Positions 8,397 to 17,185 are shown, counted from the stretch's first letter. The stretch is 37,924 nucleotides of DNA from an uncultured Clostridia bacterium (GCA_937907305.1 CALERQ010000190.1:1-37924); one strand, 5' to 3'. The notes: a model not told the origin generated them from the sequence alone. Numbers and translations are program-made.

Positions 8397-9305
8397 ATGG
8401 GATTTTTTGATATTTTCCGCAAAAGCGTAAAGAAAACCAAGCAGAACCTGAGCCTGGAGCTGGATAATTTCTCCGGAAAGATCACCGCCGATACCCTGGA
8501 GGAGCTGGAGGAGATCCTCATCCTGGCTGATGTGGGCGTGACCACGGCGGGCAAGATCTGCTCCAAGCTGGGCGAGCGCATCAAGCGCCGGAATATTGAT
8601 TCCACCGAGCTGCGGGAGAATCTCTGCGAGATCGTGACCGAGCTGATGGAACCGGATGAGCCGCTGGTGATGGAAACTAAGCCCAGCGTGGTGCTGGTGG
8701 TCGGTGTCAATGGTGTGGGTAAGACTACATCCATCGGCAAGCTGGCCTACTGGCTGCAGGGGCAGGGCAAAAAGGTGCTGTTGGGCGCGGCGGATACCTT
8801 CCGGGCGGCGGCTGGCGAGCAGCTGGGCGTCTGGGCAGAGCGGGTAGGCTGCCAGATGATAAAGCATGCCGAGGGTGCCGACCCCGCAGCGGTGGTGTAC
8901 GATAGCATCACTGCCGCCAAGGCCAGAAATGTGGATGTGCTGATCTGCGATACGGCGGGCCGCCTGCACACCAAGAAAAACCTGATGGAGGAGCTGGCCA
9001 AGATAGACCGTGTGCTGGAGCGGGAAGCCCCCGGCTGCAGCCGTGAAACGCTGCTGGTGCTGGATGCCACCACCGGACAGAACGGGCTGAACCAGGCGCG
9101 GGAATTTGCCGCGGCCTGCGGTGTCACCGGCATTATCCTTACTAAGCTGGACGGCACCGCCAAGGGCGGCGTGGCCATCGCCATCCGGGATCAGCTGGGG
9201 CTGCCCATCAAGTTTGTGGGTACCGGCGAGAGCATTGGGGATCTGACCCCCTTCAGCGCCGCAGAATTTGCCCGGGCGCTGCTGCTGAATGAGGACGAGG
9301 AATGA
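8397..9305 (+). CDS. ftsY: Signal recognition particle receptor FtsY
   Basis: FtsY is the membrane-associated GTPase that receives SRP-ribosome complexes. The 302-aa product contains the short N domain and the complete NG GTPase: P-loop GVNGVGKT (103-110), DTFRAAAGEQL (133-143), DTAGR (185-189) and TKLD (249-252) followed by GTAKGG. The long acidic A domain of proteobacterial FtsY is absent, as is usual in Firmicutes; the first 20 residues (MGFFDIFRKS then Lys-rich) form the membrane-targeting helix. It begins 9 bases after the smc stop behind AAGGAG and overlaps rdgB by ATGA. Confidence 0.97.
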   Translation: MGFFDIFRKSVKKTKQNLSLELDNFSGKITADTLEELEEILILADVGVTTAGKICSKLGERIKRRNIDSTELRENLCEIVTELMEPDEPLVMETKPSVVLVVGVNGVGKTTSIGKLAYWLQGQGKKVLLGAADTFRAAAGEQLGVWAERVGCQMIKHAEGADPAAVVYDSITAAKARNVDVLICDTAGRLHTKKNLMEELAKIDRVLEREAPGCSRETLLVLDATTGQNGLNQAREFAAACGVTGIILTKLDGTAKGGVAIAIRDQLGLPIKFVGTGESIGDLTPFSAAEFARALLLNEDEE

Positions 9306-9898
9306 AACTGATATTAGCGACTAAAAACAAGCACAAAGTGGAGGAATTCCAGCGCATCCTGGCTCCGCTGGGCTGGCAGGTCATCCCGCAGGATGCCGTA
9401 TGCCCGCCGGACCTGGATATCGAGGAAACAGGGAAGACCTTTGCCGAAAATGCTTATCTTAAGGCGATGGGCATTTACCGGACCACCGGCCTGCCCACCG
9501 TGGCGGATGATTCCGGCCTGTGTGTGGATGCCCTGAACGGCGAGCCGGGGGTGTATTCTGCCCGCTACGCCGGGGAGGGGCACGATTCCGCCGCCAATAA
9601 TGCCAAGCTGCTGTGGGAGATGGAAAAAATCCCGGATGAAAGGCGCGCGGCACGGTTTGTCTGCGCCATCTGCGCGGTGTTTGGGGAGGATGACATCGTG
9701 CGGTGCGAGGGTGCCTGCGAAGGCACCATTGCCCACCGGCTGCACGGACAGAACGGCTTTGGGTATGACCCGCTGTTTATGGTAGGGGAGAAGAGCTTTG
9801 CAGAGTTGGACGGCCCCGCCAAGGATGCCATCAGCCACCGGGGACGGGCGCTGGCGGTGCTGTATGAGAAACTGAAAGACAGAAAAGAAGGAGAATGA
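9302..9898 (+). CDS. rdgB: XTP/dITP diphosphatase (Ham1/RdgB family)
   Basis: This enzyme hydrolyses non-canonical purine triphosphates (dITP, XTP) to monophosphates, keeping them out of DNA and RNA. The 198-aa product has full length and begins MKLILATKNKHKVEEFQ, the family's nucleotide-binding start. It contains TFAENAYLKA, VADDSGLCVDALNGEPGVYS (catalytic acidic loop) and GFGYDPLF followed by SHRGRAL, all diagnostic of the Ham1 fold. The start overlaps ftsY by ATGA, and the stop lies one base before the next gene. Confidence 0.97.
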   Translation: MKLILATKNKHKVEEFQRILAPLGWQVIPQDAVCPPDLDIEETGKTFAENAYLKAMGIYRTTGLPTVADDSGLCVDALNGEPGVYSARYAGEGHDSAANNAKLLWEMEKIPDERRAARFVCAICAVFGEDDIVRCEGACEGTIAHRLHGQNGFGYDPLFMVGEKSFAELDGPAKDAISHRGRALAVLYEKLKDRKEGE

Positions 9899-9899
9899 T

Positions 9900-10190
9900 A
9901 TGATGGATTCCAAAACAAGAGCCAAGCTGCGCTCCTACGCCAATACGGTGGAGGCGATTCTGCAGGTGGGCAAAAACGGCATGGGCGAGGCCCTGCAAAA
10001 GCAGGTGGATGACGCCCTGACTGCCCGGGAGCTCATCAAGCTGACGGTGCTGGAAACCGCCCCGGAGACCCCCAGGGAGATGGCGGCGACCCTGGCGGAG
10101 GCCACTGGTGCCGAAGTGGTGCAGGTGGTGGGCCGCAAGGTGACCCTGTACCGCAAAAACCCCGAAAAGACCATCATCGACCTGCGGTAA
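9900..10190 (+). CDS. yhbY: CRM-domain RNA-binding protein YhbY
   Basis: A 96-aa protein made almost entirely of one CRS1/YhbY (CRM) domain, which binds rRNA and is linked to 50S assembly. The GxxG loop appears as VGKNGMG, followed by the helix containing DDALTARELIKLTVLE and the closing strand VVGRKVTLYRK. Two consecutive ATG codons (9900 and 9903) follow AAGGAG with suitable spacing, so either could be the start. yhbY commonly precedes nadD in Clostridia, as here. Confidence 0.93.
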   Translation: MMDSKTRAKLRSYANTVEAILQVGKNGMGEALQKQVDDALTARELIKLTVLETAPETPREMAATLAEATGAEVVQVVGRKVTLYRKNPEKTIIDLR

Positions 10191-10204
10191 CGGAGGGGAG
10201 AAAA

Positions 10205-10813
10205 GTGGCAAGAATCGGTTTTTACGGCGGCACCTTCAATCCCATTCATCTGGGCCATGTGGGGGTATGCCGTCAGGCGGTAAAGCAGCTGCGGCTGGAT
10301 TGCCTGCATGTCATCCCCACCTTTATTCCGCCGCATAAGGCTTCGCCCGATCTGGCGGCGGGGGAGGATCGACTGGAAATGTGCCGGCTGGCTCTGCAGG
10401 GGCTGCCGAACATCCTGGCGGATGACTATGAACTGACCCGAGGCGGCGTCAGCTATACCATCGAGACCATGCGGCATATGCGGGGACTTTACCCGGAGGA
10501 CGACTTTTACCTCATCATGGGCACGGATAACTACCTGACCTTTACCATGTGGCGGGAATGGCAGGCGCTGGGCAGAATGTGCACGCTGGCGGTGGCCAGC
10601 CGGGAAGAGGACGATAAGGAAGCCCTCTATCAGCAGGCCCGCCTGCTGGCGCGGGAAGGGGTGCTCAGCATCTTTTTGGATAATCCCGTGCGGGTGGTGT
10701 CCTCCACCGAAATAAGAGAGCGGCTGAAAAATGGTATGCCCTGCGGGGATCTTTCGCCTGCGGTGGCGGAATACATTGCCGCCCACGGCCTGTATAGGGG
10801 GGAGGACCAATGA
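10205..10813 (+). CDS. nadD: Nicotinate-nucleotide adenylyltransferase NadD
   Basis: NadD joins nicotinate mononucleotide to AMP from ATP in NAD synthesis. The 202-aa product begins with the nucleotidyltransferase signature GGTFNPIHLGH (residues 8-18) and ends with VVSSTEIRERL, the SSTxIR motif of the family. It starts at GTG 10205 behind GGAGGGGAG. The end overlaps yqeK by ATGA, giving the conserved nadD-yqeK-rsfS order. I saw no LytR-family gene, which often lies between yqeK and rsfS in relatives. Confidence 0.96.
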   Translation: MARIGFYGGTFNPIHLGHVGVCRQAVKQLRLDCLHVIPTFIPPHKASPDLAAGEDRLEMCRLALQGLPNILADDYELTRGGVSYTIETMRHMRGLYPEDDFYLIMGTDNYLTFTMWREWQALGRMCTLAVASREEDDKEALYQQARLLAREGVLSIFLDNPVRVVSSTEIRERLKNGMPCGDLSPAVAEYIAAHGLYRGEDQ

Positions 10814-11385
10814 CCCGGCAAGAAATGAGGGAAGCCATCCGTCCGCTGATGAGCGAGGAGCGCTACCGCCATTCCCTGGGGGTGGAAAAGGAAGCGGAGC
10901 GCTTGGCCCGCCGCTGGGGAGAAGACCCCGAAAAGGCGGCGATAGCGGGCATCCTGCATGACTGCTGTAAGGAAATGCCCCTCCCGGAAGCATTGCAAAT
11001 CATGGGGCGAAGTGCTATAATGACCGAAATCGATTTTAGGGAGCAGCCGCAGCTCATCCATGGCTTCGCGGCGGCGGAAATTCTGGGGCGCTACGGTGTC
11101 CGTGATAAGGATATCGAAAATGCGGTGCGCTACCACACCACCGGCCGGGCCGGTATGAGCCGCCTGGAAAAGATCGTGTACCTGGCGGACCTGACCGAGG
11201 AGGGGCGACACTACCCCGATGTGGCCGAGATGCGCCGCTGGGCCAATCGCTCCCTGGATGGGGCGATGCTGTACGCGCTGTGCTATACCATCGGCAAGCT
11301 GTGCCGCCGGAAAAGCCCCCTCTGCCGGGAAAGCTGGCAGGCCTACAATGAATATGTAAAACTCTGCAAGGAGGAAAAAGAATGA
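10810..11385 (+). CDS. yqeK: HD-domain nucleotide hydrolase YqeK
   Basis: YqeK-family HD proteins are described as symmetrical dinucleoside tetraphosphate (Ap4A) hydrolases. The 191-aa product shows the HD metal-site pattern: RHSLGVEKEAERLA, ILHDCCKEMP (the HD pair), HGFAAAEILG and AVRYHTTG, with YLADLTEEGR as the final metal-site segment. It overlaps nadD at its start and rsfS at its end, each by ATGA. The product lacks any signal peptide or membrane segment. Confidence 0.93.
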   Translation: MTRQEMREAIRPLMSEERYRHSLGVEKEAERLARRWGEDPEKAAIAGILHDCCKEMPLPEALQIMGRSAIMTEIDFREQPQLIHGFAAAEILGRYGVRDKDIENAVRYHTTGRAGMSRLEKIVYLADLTEEGRHYPDVAEMRRWANRSLDGAMLYALCYTIGKLCRRKSPLCRESWQAYNEYVKLCKEEKE

Positions 11386-11741
11386 ATTCCAAAGAACTTG
11401 CTCTTTCTATCGCCAAATTCCTGGATAGCAAAAAGGCGACCGACCTGGAGGTCATCCAGATCGGTGAGCTGACCACCATCGGGGATTACTTTGTGGTGGC
11501 CACCGCCAGCAATACCACGCTGGTCAAATCGCTGTGCGAGGATCTGGATGAATACCTGGGCCGCCAGGGCATCGAGCCCAAGCGCATCGAGGGCCGCAGC
11601 TCCGCCCAGTGGATCCTGATGGATTACCGCGATGTCATCGTGCATATTTTCTATGCCGAGACCCGCAATTTTTACAGCATCGACCGTGTATGGGCCGATG
11701 CCCCCCGCCTGCCGCTGGAGCTGGAAGGCGAGAAAAAATAA
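11382..11741 (+). CDS. rsfS: Ribosome silencing factor RsfS
   Basis: RsfS binds ribosomal protein uL14 and blocks subunit joining when nutrients are scarce. The 119-aa product has the compact family fold with IGELTTIGDYFVVATASN and the strongly conserved AQWILMDYRDVIVHIF, where Trp and the Asp-Tyr turn are characteristic. It is coupled to yqeK (ATGA). Fifty-four bases separate it from leuS, with no terminator and no T-box leader in the gap. Confidence 0.96.
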   Translation: MNSKELALSIAKFLDSKKATDLEVIQIGELTTIGDYFVVATASNTTLVKSLCEDLDEYLGRQGIEPKRIEGRSSAQWILMDYRDVIVHIFYAETRNFYSIDRVWADAPRLPLELEGEKK

Positions 11742-11795
11742 ATTTGTATTATATCAAGCGCCCAAAGCGCCGAATGAGGTTGGGAGGACAGACCG

Positions 11796-14201
11796 TTGAA
11801 ACACGAATTTAAGGAAATTGAACCGAAGTGGCAAAAAAAATGGGAAGAAGCCCATGTATTCCATGCCGAAAATGACTACACCAAGCCCAAATACTACGCG
11901 CTGGTGGAGTTCCCGTACCCTTCCGGGCAGGGACTGCATGTCGGCCATCCGCGCTCCTACACCGCGCTGGATATCGTAGCCAGAAAGCGCCGGATGCAGG
12001 GCTATAATGTGCTGTACCCCATGGGCTGGGATGCCTTCGGCCTGCCCACCGAAAATTTCGCCATTAAAAACCACATTCACCCGGAGATCGTCACCGCGCA
12101 GAATGTGGCCCACTTTAAGGCCCAGCTCAAGAGTCTCGGCCTTTCCTTCGATTGGGACCGGGAGATCAATACCACCGACCCCGGCTACTACAAGTGGACC
12201 CAGTGGATCTTCCTCCAGCTTTTCAAGCACGGCCTGGCCTACAAAAAGGAGATGTCCGTCAACTGGTGCACCAGCTGCAAGTGCGTGCTGGCCAATGAGG
12301 AAGTGGTCAACGGCGTGTGCGAGCGCTGCGGCAGCGAGGTCATCCACAAGGTAAAGAGCCAGTGGATGCTGAAGATCACCGCCTATGCCCAGCGCCTTAT
12401 TGATGACCTCTCCGATGTCAACTACCTGGAGCGGGTCAAGACCTCCCAGATCAACTGGATCGGCCGCTCCACCGGCGCTGAGGTTGAATTTGATACCACC
12501 GGCGGCGATAAGCTGCTCATCTATACCACCCGTCCCGATACCCTCTTCGGCGCTACCTACATGGTCATGTCGCCGGAGCACCCTTACATCGAAAAGTGGG
12601 CGGATCGCATCACCAATATGGATGCCGTCCGGGAGTATCAGGAGGTTTCCGCCCGCAAGTCCGATTTTGAGCGTACCGAAATGGCCAAGGATAAGACCGG
12701 CGTGCGGCTGGAGGGCGTGGCGGCTATCAATCCCGTCAATGGCAAAGAGATCCCCATCTTTATTTCCGATTATGTTCTGATGAGCTACGGCACCGGCGCC
12801 ATCATGGCGGTGCCCGGCCACGATACCCGTGACTGGGAGTTCGCCAAGAAGTTCGGCCTGCCTATCATTGAGGTCGTAAAGGGCGGCGATGTGGAAAAGG
12901 AAGCCTTTACCGATTGCGCTACAGGCATTATGGTCAATTCCGGTTTCCTGGATGGCCTGACCGTGGAGGAAGCCAAAAAGGCTATTATCAAGTGGCTGGA
13001 GGAGCAGAAGAAGGGCGAGACTAAGGTCAATTACAAGCTGCGTGACTGGGTATTCTCCCGCCAGCGTTATTGGGGCGAGCCCATCCCGCTGGTGAATTGC
13101 CCCAAGTGCGGCTGGGTGGCCATCCCCGAAAGCGAGCTGCCCCTGCGCCTGCCCGAGGTGGAAAGCTACGAGCCCACCGATAATGGCGAATCCCCGCTGG
13201 CCAAGCTGACCGACTGGGTAAAGACCACCTGCCCCTGCTGCGGCGGCCCCGCCGAGCGCGAGACCGATACCATGCCCCAGTGGGCCGGTTCCTCGTGGTA
13301 CTTCCTGCGCTACTGCGACCCGCACAATGTAAATGCCCTGGCCGCCAAGGAAGCGCTGGACTACTGGATGCCGGTAGACTGGTACAACGGCGGTATGGAG
13401 CACACTACCCTGCACCTTTTGTACTCCCGCTTTTGGCACAAGTTCCTGTATGATATCGGCGTCGTTTCCTGCAAGGAGCCCTATGCCAAGCGTACCAGCC
13501 ACGGCATGATTCTGGGTGAGAACGGCGAGAAGATGAGCAAATCCCGCGGCAATGTGGTAAATCCCGATGATGTGGTGGCCCAGTACGGTGCCGATACCCT
13601 GAGAATGTATGAGATGTTCATCGGCGATTTTGAAAAGACCGCCCCCTGGAACACCTCCTCCATCAAGGGCAGCAAGCGCTTCCTGGAGCGTGTGGCCGCC
13701 CTCACCGATATGATGACCCCCGAGGAAGGCTATTCCCCCGAACTGGAGAGCAGCTTCCACAAGATGATCAAAAAGGTCAGCGAGGATATCGAGGGCCTGA
13801 AGTGCAATACCGCCATCGCCGCGATGATGAGTGTGCTGAATGAAATTTACGATAAAGGCAGCGTGACCCGCGGCGAGCTGATGACCTTCATCACCCTGCT
13901 CAATCCCTTCGCCCCCCATCTCACCGAGGAGATCAACGAAGTGCTGGGCAATAAGGAAATGTTGGCACGGGCCAAGTGGCCGGAGTACGACCCCGCCAAA
14001 TGCGTGGATGCCGCCGTGGAGATCGCGGTGCAGGTCAGCGGCAAGATCAAGGCCCGCCTCATGATCCCCACCGACAGCACCGAGGAAGCGGTAAAGGCGC
14101 TGGTAATGGCCGATGCCAATGTGCAGGCTGCTCTGGCTGGCAAGACTGTCATCAAGGAAATTTATGTGAAGGGTAAGCTCTACAATATCGTGGCAAAATA
14201 A
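11796..14201 (+). CDS. leuS: Leucyl-tRNA synthetase
   Basis: LeuRS charges tRNA-Leu and edits mischarged products. The 801-aa class I enzyme has the HIGH-like motif as HVGH (48-51) after PYPSGQGL, the KMSKS loop exactly as KMSKS (579-583), a zinc-type knuckle NWCTSCKCVLANEE with a later CERCGS, and the tryptophan-rich WAGSSWYFLRYCDP. The CP1 editing domain occupies roughly residues 220-400. The start is TTG 11796, placed 7 bases after GGGAGGA; no in-frame ATG lies nearby. From here rightward third codon positions favour C, whereas genes to the left favour G. Confidence 0.97.
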   Translation: MKHEFKEIEPKWQKKWEEAHVFHAENDYTKPKYYALVEFPYPSGQGLHVGHPRSYTALDIVARKRRMQGYNVLYPMGWDAFGLPTENFAIKNHIHPEIVTAQNVAHFKAQLKSLGLSFDWDREINTTDPGYYKWTQWIFLQLFKHGLAYKKEMSVNWCTSCKCVLANEEVVNGVCERCGSEVIHKVKSQWMLKITAYAQRLIDDLSDVNYLERVKTSQINWIGRSTGAEVEFDTTGGDKLLIYTTRPDTLFGATYMVMSPEHPYIEKWADRITNMDAVREYQEVSARKSDFERTEMAKDKTGVRLEGVAAINPVNGKEIPIFISDYVLMSYGTGAIMAVPGHDTRDWEFAKKFGLPIIEVVKGGDVEKEAFTDCATGIMVNSGFLDGLTVEEAKKAIIKWLEEQKKGETKVNYKLRDWVFSRQRYWGEPIPLVNCPKCGWVAIPESELPLRLPEVESYEPTDNGESPLAKLTDWVKTTCPCCGGPAERETDTMPQWAGSSWYFLRYCDPHNVNALAAKEALDYWMPVDWYNGGMEHTTLHLLYSRFWHKFLYDIGVVSCKEPYAKRTSHGMILGENGEKMSKSRGNVVNPDDVVAQYGADTLRMYEMFIGDFEKTAPWNTSSIKGSKRFLERVAALTDMMTPEEGYSPELESSFHKMIKKVSEDIEGLKCNTAIAAMMSVLNEIYDKGSVTRGELMTFITLLNPFAPHLTEEINEVLGNKEMLARAKWPEYDPAKCVDAAVEIAVQVSGKIKARLMIPTDSTEEAVKALVMADANVQAALAGKTVIKEIYVKGKLYNIVAK

Positions 14202-14233
14202 TAAATTGAGGAGCTTTGTTCAATAAAAATCTC

Positions 14234-14263
14234 TTGACATAGTAAAATGCCTTATTGTATAAT
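14234..14263 (+). promoter_or_regulatory. Consensus promoter for rpsU
   Basis: TTGACA (14234-14239) and TATAAT (14258-14263) are both perfect, with an 18-base spacer. This is the strongest promoter I see in the window, which suits a ribosomal-protein gene. Transcription would begin near 14270, leaving a 55-base leader. Confidence 0.9.
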
Positions 14264-14271
14264 CTATGTGT

Positions 14272-14289
14272 TATCCTGTTATTAGGATA
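14272..14289 (+). promoter_or_regulatory. Small hairpin at the start of the rpsU leader
   Basis: TATCCT pairs perfectly with AGGATA around a 6-nt loop, at the very 5' end of the predicted transcript. Such a hairpin may stabilise the mRNA or be part of an S21 autoregulatory site; neither is shown by the sequence alone. Confidence 0.4.
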
Positions 14290-14324
14290 TAACTCCAGCC
14301 GTAGGCGTAGGGAGGGAATAGTAA

Positions 14325-14501
14325 ATGGCAGAGATCAGAGTAAAAGATAACGAGTCGCTGGATAGTGCTCTCAGACGGTTTAAGCGTTCCTGCGCCAGAT
14401 CTGGCGTTCTGGCGGAAGTCCGCAAGCGCGAGCATTATGAGAAACCTTCCGTTAAGCGCAAGAAAAAGTCCGAGGCTGCTCGTAAGCGCAAGTACAAGTA
14501 A
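14325..14501 (+). CDS. rpsU: 30S ribosomal protein bS21
   Basis: A 58-aa basic protein of typical bS21 length. It starts MAEIRVKDNESLDSALRRFK and continues RSCARSGVLAEVRKREHYEKP, both well conserved, then ends in a Lys/Arg-rich tail. bS21 sits near the anti-Shine-Dalgarno end of 16S rRNA and helps initiation. GGAGGG lies upstream with suitable spacing. The gene has its own strong promoter and terminator, so it is transcribed as a single unit between leuS and yqeG. Confidence 0.97.
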   Translation: MAEIRVKDNESLDSALRRFKRSCARSGVLAEVRKREHYEKPSVKRKKKSEAARKRKYK

Positions 14502-14526
14502 TCTTGATCTTTATTGCAACCGGAAT

Positions 14527-14559
14527 AAAGGCAGATGGGTTTATCCCCGTCTGCCTTTT
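14527..14559 (+). terminator. Intrinsic terminator of rpsU
   Basis: AAAGGCAGATGGG pairs with CCCGTCTGCCTTT (one G-T wobble) around a short loop, ending in TTTT. It lies 25 bases after the rpsU stop. Confidence 0.85.
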
Positions 14560-14617
14560 CCATTTGCACAAATCGGGGAAAGAGCGGGAAATGGGGCTTT
14601 CTTTTCCCCACGCAAGT

Positions 14618-14626
14618 TGCTATAAT
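14618..14626 (+). promoter_or_regulatory. Extended -10 promoter for the yqeG-nfo-pepP run
   Basis: TGCTATAAT is a perfect extended -10 element, placed 33 bases before the TTG start of the next gene. The -35 region (TTTCTT) is weak, as is usual with extended -10 promoters. Confidence 0.65.
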
Positions 14627-14658
14627 AGAGCCGAACCAACCGAAAGGAGCGTGACCCC

Positions 14659-15168
14659 TTGCCGCTTTTGACCCCGCAGTACGATTTCCGCCGCATCGAG
14701 GAGATCCCAACGGAATTTTTCACCCGGCACGGCATCCGTGCCCTGCTCCTGGATGTGGATAACACCCTGACCGGTGATAACAGCCAGGAAATAAAGCCGG
14801 AGGTGATGGACTGGCTGGAGCGCCAGCGGGCGGCCGGGCTGCGGCTTTTTGTCATCTCCAATAATCACGAGCTGCGGGTTGCGCCCTTTGCCAACCGCCT
14901 GGGGCTGGGCTACATTGCCGATGCCGCCAAGCCCCAAAAGAAGGTGGCCCTGGCCAAGATGAAGGAATTTGGTGTCAGCCCGCGGCAGACCGCCCTCATC
15001 GGGGATCAGCTCTTTACTGATATCCTGTGCGGCAACCTGTGCGGCTGTGTCACCATCCTGGTGGAACCCTACGCCGAAGAAGGCTACGGCCTGTACCGCA
15101 TCAAGCGCCCGCTGGAAAAACCGCTGCTGCGCCTGTACCGCCGCCGTAAAAGGAGGAATACCGAATGA
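14659..15168 (+). CDS. yqeG: YqeG-family HAD-type phosphatase
   Basis: A 169-aa HAD superfamily IIIA hydrolase. The nucleophile motif is LLLDVDNTLTGDN, motif II is FVISNNHE, and the acidic motif is LIGDQLFTDILCGNLCG; together these mark the YqeG branch. Relatives are thought to dephosphorylate phosphatidylglycerophosphate or similar small phosphates, but the substrate cannot be read from this sequence. The start is TTG 14659, 9 bases after AAAGGAG. It ends in an ATGA overlap with the endonuclease IV gene. Confidence 0.9.
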   Translation: MPLLTPQYDFRRIEEIPTEFFTRHGIRALLLDVDNTLTGDNSQEIKPEVMDWLERQRAAGLRLFVISNNHELRVAPFANRLGLGYIADAAKPQKKVALAKMKEFGVSPRQTALIGDQLFTDILCGNLCGCVTILVEPYAEEGYGLYRIKRPLEKPLLRLYRRRKRRNTE

Positions 15169-16034
15169 TAAGAATAGGGCCTGCCGGAAACAGCGAAAGC
15201 TTTACCGCCATGGGCTATAAATCCACCCCGCAGATCCCGGAATACCTGGAAAAAATGGGGCTCAATGCCTACGAATACCAGTGCGGCCGTGGGGTGCGTA
15301 TCAACCGCGAAAGCGTACTGAAGCTAAAAGCCGGCTGCGAGGCGCGGGATATCCAGCTTTCGCTGCACGCGCCGTATTATATCTCCCTTTCCAGCGTGGA
15401 GGAAGAAAAGCGTCAGAACAGCATCAAGTACATTCTGGAATCCGCCGAAGCCGCCGACCTGATGGGCGCCCGCCGCATCGTGGTCCATTCCGGCTCCTGT
15501 GCCAAGATCAGCCGGGAGGAGGCGCTTTCCCTTGCGGGCGAGACCCTGAAGCAGGCGCTGGCGGCGCTGGATGAAGCCCACCTGGGGCACATCATCGTCT
15601 GCCCGGAGGTCATGGGCAAGTTTAACCAGCTGGGCACGCTGGAAGAGGTCATGGAGCTGTGTAAGCTGGATGACCGCCTGCTGCCCTGTGTGGATTTTGG
15701 CCACCTCAATGCCCGCACGCTGGGCAGCATCCGCGGGGCGGAGGACTACGAGCGCATTTTGCTGACCATGAAAAACGAGATAGGGGAGCAGCGCATGAAG
15801 TGCTTCCATTCCCATTTTTCTCAGATAGAGTACACCGAAAACGGCGGGGAAAAACGCCATCTCACCTTTGCCGATACCACCTACGGTCCCTACTTCGCGC
15901 CGCTGGCGGAGGTACTGGTGAAGTACGACAGCCAGCCCACCATCATCTGTGAATCAGCCGGGACGCAGGCGGAGGACGCCGCTACTATGAGAGATCTCTA
16001 TAACCAAGCCGCAGAAAGGAAGGAACAAGCATGA
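15165..16034 (+). CDS. nfo: Endonuclease IV-type AP endonuclease (deoxyribonuclease IV)
   Basis: A 289-aa TIM-barrel protein of the AP endonuclease family 2, which nicks DNA 5' to abasic sites using three zinc ions. Metal-ligand segments are in the expected order: LHAPYY, VVHSGS, CPEVMGK, CVDFGHLNA, CFHSHFS, KRHLTFAD and CESAGT. The start GPAGNSESF is a variant of the usual opening. It overlaps yqeG before it and the M24 peptidase after it, both by ATGA. Sugar-isomerase-like TIM barrels share this fold, so the exact substrate is slightly open, but the ligand set favours DNA repair. Confidence 0.88.
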   Translation: MIRIGPAGNSESFTAMGYKSTPQIPEYLEKMGLNAYEYQCGRGVRINRESVLKLKAGCEARDIQLSLHAPYYISLSSVEEEKRQNSIKYILESAEAADLMGARRIVVHSGSCAKISREEALSLAGETLKQALAALDEAHLGHIIVCPEVMGKFNQLGTLEEVMELCKLDDRLLPCVDFGHLNARTLGSIRGAEDYERILLTMKNEIGEQRMKCFHSHFSQIEYTENGGEKRHLTFADTTYGPYFAPLAEVLVKYDSQPTIICESAGTQAEDAATMRDLYNQAAERKEQA

Positions 16035-17104
16035 ACCGCATTGAAAAACTGATGAAAGCCCTGCCGGAGGGAGCCGATGCCGCCCTCATCACCTCCGATG
16101 TGAATCGCCGCTATTTTACCGGGCTGGGCTCCACCGCCGGCACGCTGCTGGCGTTCCGGGATGCCGCCTACTTCATCATTGATTTCCGTTATATCGAGGT
16201 CGCCAAGGCTACCGTCACCGGTGCCGAGGTCATCCTGCAGGATAAGCTGTATGACCAGTTGGGCGAGCTGCTGAAGAAGCACGGCGCCAAAACCGTCGCC
16301 ATCGAAACCGACTACATCACCGTGGGCAGCCTGGAGCAGTATCGTTCCCGTCTGCCGCAGGTGGAGTTCCTCACCGCCTCCGCCCTCAATGATAAGATCC
16401 TGGAGATGCGTTCCCTCAAGGACGAGGCGGAGATTGACGCCATCCGCAAGGCGCAAAGCATCACCGATGCCGCCTTCCTGGAGATCCTCGATTTCATCAA
16501 GCCCGGCAAGACCGAAAAAGAGGTCGCCGCCTACCTGGAATACTGCATGCGCCGTCTGGGGGCGGATGGCCTCGCCTTTGAGACCATTGCCGCCGGCGGC
16601 CCCAATTCCGCCAAGCCCCATGCCGTCCCCGGTGACCGTCCCCTGCGGCAGGGCGACTTCTTCACCATGGATTACGGCGCCTACTGGGGCGGCTACTGCT
16701 CCGATATGACCCGTACCGTCGCCATCGGCGAGCCGACCGACGAGATGCGCCGTGTGTATGATACCGTCCTGGCCGCTCAGCTTCTCGGCATCGAAAAAGC
16801 CGTCGCGGGCGCTTCCTGCCGCGCCGTGGATGCCGCCGCCCGTGAGCTCATCTACAATGCCGGCTACGAGGGCTGCTTCGGCCACAGCCTGGGCCACTCC
16901 GTCGGCATCGAGATCCACGAGATGCCCGGCTTCTCTCCCTCCATCGCCCCGGAAACCATCGCCAAGGAGGGCATGGTCATCACCGTGGAACCAGGCATCT
17001 ATCTGGAGGGCCGCTTCGGCGTCCGCATCGAAGATATGGTCTGGTTTGCCCCGGATGGCACAAAAGATTTGACAAACAGCCCCAAAGAGCTCATTATCCT
17101 GTGA
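16031..17104 (+). CDS. pepP: M24-family metallopeptidase (Xaa-Pro aminopeptidase type)
   Basis: A 357-aa two-domain creatinase-fold peptidase that removes N-terminal residues ahead of proline. The five dimetal ligands are all present: Asp214 (FTMDYGA), Asp225 (CSDMTRT), His289 (LGHSVG), Glu320 (TVEPGIY) and Glu334 (RIEDMV). The N-terminal creatinase domain covers about residues 1-125. No signal peptide is seen, so it is cytoplasmic. It overlaps the endonuclease gene by ATGA and precedes efp, a very common Firmicutes pairing. The gene symbol reflects family use and not proven specificity. Confidence 0.92.
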   Translation: MNRIEKLMKALPEGADAALITSDVNRRYFTGLGSTAGTLLAFRDAAYFIIDFRYIEVAKATVTGAEVILQDKLYDQLGELLKKHGAKTVAIETDYITVGSLEQYRSRLPQVEFLTASALNDKILEMRSLKDEAEIDAIRKAQSITDAAFLEILDFIKPGKTEKEVAAYLEYCMRRLGADGLAFETIAAGGPNSAKPHAVPGDRPLRQGDFFTMDYGAYWGGYCSDMTRTVAIGEPTDEMRRVYDTVLAAQLLGIEKAVAGASCRAVDAAARELIYNAGYEGCFGHSLGHSVGIEIHEMPGFSPSIAPETIAKEGMVITVEPGIYLEGRFGVRIEDMVWFAPDGTKDLTNSPKELIIL

Positions 17105-17111
17105 AAAACCC

Positions 17112-17141
17112 TTGCATTTATGCACCGGTATATGTTAAAAT
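17112..17141 (+). promoter_or_regulatory. Promoter for efp
   Basis: TTGCAT (17112-17117), 18-base spacer, TAAAAT (17136-17141), with TGT directly before the -10 giving an extended -10 element. It lies right after the pepP stop, so efp can be expressed independently. Confidence 0.7.
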
Positions 17142-17185
17142 CAGATAGTTAAATCCGTATATTATATCCTGGAGGTTTTTGTATT

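Noticed and set aside
11742..11795. T-box or other leader upstream of leuS
   Set aside because: The gap is only 54 bases, without a specifier stem, T-box sequence or terminator.
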